Shown here one piece after another: positions 57,922 through 64,000 of a stretch of 64,000 bases of DNA. The stretch spans positions 930,001 to 994,000 of the forward strand of contig NZ_PYMI01000001.1 of assembly GCF_003025595.1 (NCBI RefSeq). Direction: 5' to 3'. This DNA is from Photobacterium ganghwense. Lineage in GTDB: Bacteria > Pseudomonadota > Gammaproteobacteria > Enterobacterales > Vibrionaceae. Position numbers and translations under genes: made by a program. The notes below the pieces were generated by a model. That model made no database searches and was not told where the DNA came from. It was given only the letters and a program-made list of their open reading frames with translations. Position 1 is the stretch's first letter; the number at the start of each line of letters is the position of its first letter.

Positions 57922-59382
57922 GTGTCTGAAATCAGTCAACTATCGCCACAAGTTGTGTGGCAATTCTTTGACCAAATCTGCTCGATTCCTCACCCATCTA
58001 AGCATGAGGAAGCTCTGGCACAACACATCATTACATTTGCCGAAGGAGAAGGCCTGGAAGTTCGCCGTGATAGCGTCGGTAACGTCTTTATCAAAAAACC
58101 GGCAACACCGGGAATGGAAAACCGCAAGGGTGTGGTTCTGCAAGCGCACATTGATATGGTGCCGCAGAAAAATGAAGACACAGACCATGATTTCCTGACT
58201 GATCCTATTCAGCCTTACATCGACGGCGAATGGGTGACTGCAAAAGGCACCACACTGGGTGCCGATAACGGCATGGGCATGGCTGCGTGTCTGGCCGTGC
58301 TGGCCTCGAAAGACATTGAACATGGCCCACTGGAAGTTCTGCTGACAATCGACGAAGAAGCCGGTATGACCGGAGCCTTCGGCCTGGACAAAGGCTGGCT
58401 GGAAGGCGAGATTCTACTGAATACTGATTCAGAGCAGGAAGGCGAAGTGTACATGGGCTGTGCCGGCGGTGTTGACGGCGCCCTGACCCTGACGGTAAAC
58501 CGTGAAGCGGTACCGGCGGATCATCAGGCACTCAAGCTGGTGGTAAAAGGCCTGAAAGGCGGTCATTCTGGTTGTGACATTCACACCGGCCGTGGCAATG
58601 CCAACAAGATTCTGGGCCGTTTCCTGTTCGGCCACGCGCAAGATCTGGGTCTGCGCCTGCACGCCGTAAACGGTGGCAGCCTGCGTAACGCCATTCCGCG
58701 TGAAGCCAACGCAGTGGTTACCCTGCCTGCGGCCAATGTCGATAAGCTGAACGAACTGTTTGCGCATTACCAGGAGCTACTGGTTGCTGAACTGGGTCGT
58801 GTTGAAACGGGCATTAACCTGTTCACTCAGCCTGTTGAGCTGCCGTCAGATGTGATCGTTGAAGCTGACCAGCAACGTTTCACTAACCTGCTGAACGCGT
58901 GCCCGAACGGTGTGATTCGCATGAGCGACGACATCGAGGGTGTGGTTGAGACGTCACTGAACGTGGGTGTGATCACCACCGATGCGGACAAGATCACTGT
59001 GCTGTGCCTGATCCGCTCGTTGATCGACTCTGGCCGCAGCAACGTGGAAGGTATGTTGTCAGCAGTTGCTGCACTGGCTGGTGCTGAGTGCGCATTCTCT
59101 GGTGCTTACCCGGGCTGGAAACCAGATGCCGATTCAGAAGTGATGCACCTGTTCCGTGACACCTATGAAGCGATTTACGGTAAAAAACCAAACATCATGG
59201 TTATCCATGCCGGTCTGGAATGTGGCCTGTTCAAAAAGCCATATCCGGAAATGGATATGATTTCGTTCGGTCCGACGATCAAGTTCCCGCATTCGCCGGA
59301 TGAGAAAGTGAACATTGAAACCGTTGGCCTATTCTGGGATCAAATGCAGGCAATCCTGAAAAATATCCCGGTTAAGCAGTAA
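57922..59382 (+). CDS. pepD: Aminoacyl-histidine dipeptidase PepD
   Basis: PepD is a cytosolic M20-family metallodipeptidase that cleaves unspecific dipeptides including carnosine. The 486-residue protein has the metal-binding KGVVLQAHIDMVPQKNEDT (His and Asp) and LEVLLTIDEEAGMTGAFG (catalytic Glu). The VINGGHSG-type KGLKGGHSGCDIHTGRGNAN motif is also present. AAAGGAGA precedes the start. Single gene with its own terminator. Confidence 0.96.
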   Translation: MSEISQLSPQVVWQFFDQICSIPHPSKHEEALAQHIITFAEGEGLEVRRDSVGNVFIKKPATPGMENRKGVVLQAHIDMVPQKNEDTDHDFLTDPIQPYIDGEWVTAKGTTLGADNGMGMAACLAVLASKDIEHGPLEVLLTIDEEAGMTGAFGLDKGWLEGEILLNTDSEQEGEVYMGCAGGVDGALTLTVNREAVPADHQALKLVVKGLKGGHSGCDIHTGRGNANKILGRFLFGHAQDLGLRLHAVNGGSLRNAIPREANAVVTLPAANVDKLNELFAHYQELLVAELGRVETGINLFTQPVELPSDVIVEADQQRFTNLLNACPNGVIRMSDDIEGVVETSLNVGVITTDADKITVLCLIRSLIDSGRSNVEGMLSAVAALAGAECAFSGAYPGWKPDADSEVMHLFRDTYEAIYGKKPNIMVIHAGLECGLFKKPYPEMDMISFGPTIKFPHSPDEKVNIETVGLFWDQMQAILKNIPVKQ

Positions 59383-59416
59383 TACCGGATCAGGGTTTCA
59401 GCCTGAGTGCATCATA

Positions 59417-59450
59417 AAAAGCGAGTCCGGGTGACTCGCTTTTCTTTTTG
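59417..59450 (+). terminator. Terminator of pepD
   Basis: AAAAGCGAGTC-CGGGT-GACTCGCTTTTCTTTTT is a perfect stem with T-run, 34 bases past the pepD stop. The next 200 bases show no gene. Confidence 0.9.
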
Positions 59451-59667
59451 CGCTTTTCCTTTAGCATTTTTCTTTTAGCAAATACTGCGCGTCTTCTCTT
59501 CGTTCTTTTACGCACTTCGGCTTACATGGCACTTTCCTGTATCCCTCAATAGCCAGCATCACTGCGGCTTTCCGTTCATCCGTTCAGTCTCGCCCTGACT
59601 ATCGGTATTCAATGTCTGCCTCCCGTGCCATCCTGAATTGAAGCCCGTGATCGACTCTAGACTTCAT

Positions 59668-60759
59668 TCAAAAGCCTTCAAATGACAGCTGCTGCGCTTT
59701 AGTGCCCAGCTCCAGCCCGACATTTATCCCAATCAAACGGATCTCCCTGTCCTTCTGGCGGGTCAGGGCTTCTTTCAGTAACGCGGTAAACTGGGTCTTA
59801 TCAAGTCGGCCCTGAGTGTGCTCAACCGTTGTCTGCTGAAAATCAGCAAATTTCACTTTGACTCCCTGGCGGGCAATTGTCAGGTCAGGTTTTACCCTGC
59901 GCAGCCGGTTTTCCAGTTCAGGATAAAGCCGCTCGATCACCTCCCAGCATTCGTTGTAAGTGCGAATGTTGTGAGAAAAAGTCCGCTCGACGCCAACGGA
60001 TTTTCGCGCCCGCTCCACCACCACTTCACGCTCATCAATACCATGCGCACGAGACCACAATGACTGACCAAATTTACCAAACTGCTGCAACAGCATATGA
60101 CGGTCATAATGCTGTACATCACGGCCTAGATACAGCCCCCGCTCATGGAGCCGCTGGATGGTCACTTTCCCTACCCCAGGAATTTTTTCCAGCTGCAAGT
60201 CGGCCACAAACGCCGGTACCGCGTCGGGAGTCACCACAAACTGGCCATCCGGTTTATTCAGGTCAGAGGCTATCTTGGCAATAAACTTCACCGGTGCAAT
60301 GCCAGCTGAAGCAGTCAGCCCCAACTCTTCTCGGATAGCACGGCGGATATCTTCCGCAATCAGGGTGGCCGAGCCATGCAGTAAGGAGCAGTCGGTCACG
60401 TCGATATAAGCTTCATCCAATGACAGAGGCTCAATCTTGTCGGTATAACGCTGAAATATAGCCCGGATTTGCTGTGATACCTCTTTGTACACCCCCATTC
60501 GCCCGGCAACCAGGGTCAAATGCGGACATAACTGAAACGCCCGTGCTGTCGGCATCGCTGAGCGAACACCGTATTTACGGGCCAGATAATTACAGGTACT
60601 GATCACTCCGCGCTGTTCAGAGCGGCCACCGATCGCTATCGGAATATCACGCAACGCCGGGTTATCACGCATTTCAACAGCCGCAAAAAAGCAATCCATA
60701 TCCACATGGATGATTTTGCGCTGAATCGGCAGCTGCGTGATAGGGGCAACAGGTGACAT
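59668..60759 (-). CDS. dinB: DNA polymerase IV DinB
   Basis: DinB is a Y-family translesion polymerase. The 363 residues have catalytic acids in [19 protein letters not shown] and [13 protein letters not shown], the thumb HhH motif [19 protein letters not shown], and a little-finger domain. It ends ...[13 protein letters not shown] without an obvious longer beta-clamp tail. A perfect LexA operator lies just upstream, so it should be SOS-induced. Confidence 0.96.
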   Translation of the reverse strand: MSPVAPITQLPIQRKIIHVDMDCFFAAVEMRDNPALRDIPIAIGGRSEQRGVISTCNYLARKYGVRSAMPTARAFQLCPHLTLVAGRMGVYKEVSQQIRAIFQRYTDKIEPLSLDEAYIDVTDCSLLHGSATLIAEDIRRAIREELGLTASAGIAPVKFIAKIASDLNKPDGQFVVTPDAVPAFVADLQLEKIPGVGKVTIQRLHERGLYLGRDVQHYDRHMLLQQFGKFGQSLWSRAHGIDEREVVVERARKSVGVERTFSHNIRTYNECWEVIERLYPELENRLRRVKPDLTIARQGVKVKFADFQQTTVEHTQGRLDKTQFTALLKEALTRQKDREIRLIGINVGLELGTKAQQLSFEGF

Positions 60760-60774
60760 AAGGTCTCACAGTAA

Positions 60775-60790
60775 CTGTTCATATATACAG
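60775..60790 (-). promoter_or_regulatory. LexA operator of dinB
   Basis: CTGT-TCATATAT-ACAG matches the SOS box CTGT-N8-ACAG with flanking TA on both sides. It ends 15 bases before the dinB start. Confidence 0.92.
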
Positions 60791-60931
60791 TAACCATTAT
60801 AGTGAGAGCGTGCCGGAGTGTGAAGCCCCACAACAAGGCGGAGGAAGTGTTAGCGAAGACTGAGAAACACGAAAAAGTTACCACTTACAAACCAGTGCTA
60901 AAATCTGACAGTGATTATTGATACTGAAAAA

Positions 60932-60961
60932 CAAACACCCCGGCGCAGGCCGGGGTGTTTG
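60932..60961 (-). terminator. Terminator of the nqr-apbE-nqrM unit
   Basis: AAACACCCCGG-CGCAGG-CCGGGGTGTTTG is a GC-rich perfect stem, with TTTTTC on the minus strand, about 20 bases past nqrM. Confidence 0.9.
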
Positions 60962-60982
60962 GGGGTAAAGCATCAAGCAGAA

Positions 60983-61204
60983 TTACAGAATCTGATTCTT
61001 CTTCCACTCAGCTTGGCGCGCAGCACGGGCTTCACGCTTTTTACGGGCGTCACAAGGCTCCGGGCAATCACATTCTTTTTCAATGCCAATGCTGCCAAGA
61101 CCACCGCAGCTGCCGCTGACAGTTTTACGCTGGAAAATGTAGCCCACTGCCATAGCAGCGATCACCAGCAGAAATACCGCAAACGTTGTCAGATAAATAG
61201 CCAT
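60983..61204 (-). CDS. nqrM: Na+-NQR maturation protein NqrM
   Basis: NqrM is needed to mature the sodium-translocating quinone reductase, probably by delivering iron. The 73-residue protein has one membrane helix (FAVFLLVIAAMAVGYIFQR) and four clustered cysteines in SCGGLGSIGIEKECDCPEPC, the family hallmark. It lies nine bases after apbE. Confidence 0.94.
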   Translation of the reverse strand: MAIYLTTFAVFLLVIAAMAVGYIFQRKTVSGSCGGLGSIGIEKECDCPEPCDARKKREARAARQAEWKKNQIL

Positions 61205-61213
61205 GATATTTCT

Positions 61214-62236
61214 CTACTTCTGTTTCATGTAGGGAGCAAATGCATCGGAAGCAAATTCCGTGAAGCCCTGCTCGGTTTTAACAATCAGGAGAACCGGCAG
61301 GCCTTCCTGGTTCGCCAGCGCCAGTGCTTTTTCCTCACCCATTACGGAAAACGCCGTAGCCAGGGCATCAGCCGTCATGCAGGACTCATCCAGCACAGTG
61401 ACCGATACCACGTGGTTATCAATCGGATGACCTGTATTCGGATCAATCAGATGAGAGTAACGGACACCGTTCTCTTCAAAATAATTCCGGTAATCACCAG
61501 ATGTTGCCACAGCCATATCACCCGGTTCAATCACTTCCTGAATCGCGCGGCTGCCATCTTCAGTCGGTTTCTCGATAGCAATACGCCATGCTACACCTTC
61601 CTGATTTTTACCTTTCAGGCGCAGCTCACCACCCACTTCAACCAGGTAATCAGCAATATTCAGATCATCAAAGTAATCGGCAATCACATCCACGCCAAAC
61701 CCTTTGGCGATAGAAGACAGGTCAACGTACAACTCAGGGATTGCTTTTCGCAGGGCATTGCCTTCAACACTCAGGTGTTCAATGCCGACAATCTCACGAC
61801 GGACTTCTAGCTCATCCGCGGTTGGGGTTTTCTCCGGACGCGCTTCCGGGCCGAAGCTCCACAGGTTAACGATTGGCCCGACAGTTACATCCAGCGCACC
61901 ATCAGTCAGCTTAGACAGCCGAATCGCTTCCTTAACCACTTTTGCCGTGTCTGCTGAAACCGTAAACGGCTCAGTAGAACGCGATTGGTTAAATTGACTG
62001 AGCTCGGAATGCTTACGGTAAGTCGACATCTGATCGTTCACCAACTCCAGACGACGATCAATCTCAGCCTGCATGTCCGTTGCAGCCGGTAAGCCTTCCT
62101 GCTTAATCAACTTAATAGAGTAATAAGTTCCCATTGTTGAGCCCTGAAACTGAACCAGCTCTCGCTGATCGCCACAGGCCGACAGGGTAAATACAAACAC
62201 AAGCATCCAGAATGCTTTGTTCAGGGACATCTTCAT
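61214..62236 (-). CDS. apbE: FAD:protein FMN transferase ApbE
   Basis: ApbE attaches FMN covalently to NqrB and NqrC. The ATG at 62236, six bases after GGAG, gives a 340-residue lipoprotein: MKMSLNKAFWMLVFVFTLSAC, with the Cys at about residue 21. Family motifs are GDMAVATSGDYRNYFEENG and YSHLIDPNTGHPID, with a YVDLSSIAKGFGVD region. Its place after nqrF is the standard nqr operon end. A terminator in between may lower its expression. Confidence 0.94.
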   Translation of the reverse strand: MKMSLNKAFWMLVFVFTLSACGDQRELVQFQGSTMGTYYSIKLIKQEGLPAATDMQAEIDRRLELVNDQMSTYRKHSELSQFNQSRSTEPFTVSADTAKVVKEAIRLSKLTDGALDVTVGPIVNLWSFGPEARPEKTPTADELEVRREIVGIEHLSVEGNALRKAIPELYVDLSSIAKGFGVDVIADYFDDLNIADYLVEVGGELRLKGKNQEGVAWRIAIEKPTEDGSRAIQEVIEPGDMAVATSGDYRNYFEENGVRYSHLIDPNTGHPIDNHVVSVTVLDESCMTADALATAFSVMGEEKALALANQEGLPVLLIVKTEQGFTEFASDAFAPYMKQK

Positions 62237-62324
62237 CAACAACTCCAAAGAGAATCACTGTTAGCGGGTACTTACACCAACAGAATAACCACAGAAAAAT
62301 TGTCATCACCCGGGGGCATGACGA

Positions 62325-62354
62325 AAAAAGGCTGACCCTTCATCAGGGTCAGCC
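62325..62354 (-). terminator. Terminator after nqrF
   Basis: GGCTGACCCT-TCATC-AGGGTCAGCC is a perfect ten-base stem, with TTTTTT on the minus strand, 23 bases past nqrF. It may attenuate transcription into apbE. Confidence 0.92.
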
Positions 62355-62376
62355 AGTTTTTCCGGGTTGCGGCTAA

Positions 62377-63600
62377 TTAGCCACCGAAGTCATCCAGTAG
62401 GATGTTTTCGTCTTCAACACCAAGATCTTTTAGCATGCCGATTACAGCAGCGTTCATCATTGGTGGACCACACATGTAGTATTCACAATCTTCTGGTGCA
62501 TCATGATCACGCAGGTAGTGTTCATACAGCACGTTGTGAATGAAGCCAGTGTAACCATCCCAGTTGTCCTCAGGCTGAGGATCAGACAGTGCACAGTGCC
62601 ATACGAAGTTTTCGTTTTCAGACTGCAGCATGTCGAAATCTTCAACGTAGAACATTTCACGCTTAGAACGGGCACCGTACCAGAAAGACATCTTACGCGT
62701 AGAGTGCAGACGCTTCAGCTGGTCGAAGATATGTGAACGCATTGGCGCCATACCCGCACCACCACCGATGAAGACCATCTCTGCGTCAGTATCTTTGGCA
62801 AAGAACTCACCGAATGGACCAGAAATCGTACACTTATCACCTTCTTTCAGTGACCAGATGTAAGATGACATCTGACCTGGTGGTACGTCTGGGTTATTTG
62901 GCGGCGGCGTTGCGATACGCACGTTCAGCATGATAATGCCGAACTCTTCTGGGTAGTTCGCCATCGAGTAAGCACGGATGATTGGCTCATCCACTTTAGA
63001 CTCGTAACGGAACAGATTAAATTTGTCCCAGTCGCCACGGTATTCTTCTGGAATATCGTAGTCTGCGTATTTCACATGGTGAGCTGGCGCTTCAATCTGG
63101 ATGTAACCACCTGCACGGAAAGGTACAGACTCGCCATCCGGGATTTGCAGCTTAAGCTCTTTGATGAATGTCGCTTTGTTATCGTTAGAGATAACTGTAC
63201 ATTCCCACTTCTTAACGCCGAAGATTTCTTCTGGCAGCTCGATGTCCATGTCAGATTTCACGTTAACCTGACAGGCCAGACGCTCACCTTCACGGGCTTC
63301 ACCTTTAGAGATGTGGTCAAGCTCAGTTGGCAGAATGTCACCACCACCTGATTTGATTTTCACGCGGCACTGACCACATGAACCACCACCACCACAAGCA
63401 GATGATACGAAGATACCGTTACCTGCTAGAACACCTAGCAGCTTGCCACCCGCAGCGGTTGTAATCGCTTTTTCCGGGTCGCCATTTACTGAGATAGTAA
63501 TGTCACCTGATGGTACCAGCTTGGATTTAGCGAACAGAATCACTAGAACCAGAGCCAGGATAATCAGGGTGAACATAACTACGCCAAGAATAATATCCAT
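62377..63600 (-). CDS. nqrF: Na+-NQR subunit F
   Basis: NqrF takes electrons from NADH and passes them through FAD and a [2Fe-2S] cluster to the sodium pump. The 407 residues start with a membrane helix ([16 protein letters not shown]). The ferredoxin domain with ligands in [17 protein letters not shown] follows, then a flavin domain with [14 protein letters not shown] and an NADH domain with [16 protein letters not shown]. Complete. It lies 22 bases after nqrE. Confidence 0.98.
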   Translation of the reverse strand: MDIILGVVMFTLIILALVLVILFAKSKLVPSGDITISVNGDPEKAITTAAGGKLLGVLAGNGIFVSSACGGGGSCGQCRVKIKSGGGDILPTELDHISKGEAREGERLACQVNVKSDMDIELPEEIFGVKKWECTVISNDNKATFIKELKLQIPDGESVPFRAGGYIQIEAPAHHVKYADYDIPEEYRGDWDKFNLFRYESKVDEPIIRAYSMANYPEEFGIIMLNVRIATPPPNNPDVPPGQMSSYIWSLKEGDKCTISGPFGEFFAKDTDAEMVFIGGGAGMAPMRSHIFDQLKRLHSTRKMSFWYGARSKREMFYVEDFDMLQSENENFVWHCALSDPQPEDNWDGYTGFIHNVLYEHYLRDHDAPEDCEYYMCGPPMMNAAVIGMLKDLGVEDENILLDDFGG

Positions 63601-63622
63601 TAATTATTCCTTTTTATCCTGA

Positions 63623-64000
63623 TTACAGCTGAACACCGGAGAAGGACATGAAGCCCAACGCCATAAGGCCGACAGAGATGAAGGTGATGCCTAGGCCACG
63701 CAGACCAGCAGGTACATCAGAGTACTTCATCTTCTCGCGGATACCCGCAAGCGCAACGATTGCCAGCATCCAACCGATACCAGAACCGAAGCCGTAAACC
63801 ACAGATTCAGCAAAGTTATAATCACGCTGTACCATGAACGATACACCACCGAAGATCGCACAGTTAACGGTGATCAGCGGCAGGAAGATACCCAGCGCGT
63901 TATATAGCGGCGGGAAGAAACGGTCCAGAATCATTTCCAGAATCTGTACCAATGCCGCGATAACACCGATAAAGGTGATGAAGTTCAGGAAGCTGAGATC
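63623..64000 (-). CDS. nqrE: Na+-NQR subunit E (partial, N-terminus outside window)
   Basis: NqrE is an integral membrane subunit of the Na+-NQR pump. The frame is open from the stop at 63623 to the window edge, 125 codons. Reading the edge gives [20 protein letters not shown], then [20 protein letters not shown], as in NqrE; the full protein is about 198 residues. Several membrane segments are visible, such as [20 protein letters not shown]. An internal TTG start is not real. Confidence 0.96.
   Translation of the reverse strand, partial: DLSFLNFITFIGVIAALVQILEMILDRFFPPLYNALGIFLPLITVNCAIFGGVSFMVQRDYNFAESVVYGFGSGIGWMLAIVALAGIREKMKYSDVPAGLRGLGITFISVGLMALGFMSFSGVQL

Noticed and set aside
60911..61810. 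299-codon plus-strand ORF opposite apbE and nqrM
   Set aside because: It is antisense to two well-identified genes and starts inside their terminator.

Overview
This window looks like a chromosomal segment of a member of the Vibrionaceae. The genus cannot be fixed from sequence alone; Photobacterium, Grimontia or a Vibrio relative would all fit. Support comes from a Vibrio-type flgAMN / flgPO / flgT cluster, sigma-54 and sigma-28 flagellar promoters, Na+-NQR genes with nqrM, the chitoporin-ligA-zipA-cysZ-cysK-ptsHI-crr block, napFDABC beside narQP, and a crl-frsA-gpt neighbourhood. I found no phage genes, insertion sequences, CRISPR arrays or rRNA.

Layout. 1-16.5 kb is the flagellar basal-body/hook cluster. 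flgK (cut by the window edge), flgJIHGF and flgEDCB lie on the minus strand, followed by cheR and cheV. flgAMN lie on the plus strand, flgPO on minus and flgT on plus. Three minus-strand sigma-54 sites (before flgB, flgF and flgK), one possible plus-strand site before flgT and a sigma-28 site before flgM let the regulatory circuit be read directly. A 1.1-kb flgJ-flgK gap holds a second, plus-strand sigma-54 promoter, an immediately downstream RNA-like hairpin and small ORFs. I regard this as the most unusual part of the window. 16.5-19 kb carries tRNA-Arg(CCT), tRNA-Ala(GGC) and gltX. 19-30 kb is an envelope/metabolic block: chitoporin, ligA, zipA, cysZ, cysK, ptsHI-crr. 30-36 kb holds a DyP-type peroxidase, a periplasmic-binding/GGDEF signalling protein and several small conserved proteins.

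36-45 kb is the nitrate respiration module: napFDABC with a small membrane protein, and narQ-narP divergently placed. An FNR box and a NarP-type 7-2-7 site lie in between. ompW, with two FNR-type boxes, follows and points to shared anaerobic control. 45-48 kb holds MAPEG, yffB, dapE, an M15 peptidase and a DUF2897 gene. 48-55 kb holds proBA, crl, frsA, gpt and a purine permease with a PurR operator inside a 32-bp inverted repeat. 55-64 kb has a likely 29-codon small gene, a Cache chemoreceptor, pepD, a LexA-controlled dinB and the end of the nqr operon (nqrE partial, nqrF, apbE, nqrM).

Most genes are standard core genes. The parts worth a second look are small: the sigma-54 hairpin locus next to flgK with its heptamer tandem repeat, the 29-codon gene with a structured 3-prime region, the tandem hairpins in the crl and chitoporin leaders, and a perfect SlmA-type palindrome between flgN and flgP. 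All regulatory calls come from reading motifs by eye; no search or folding program was run.
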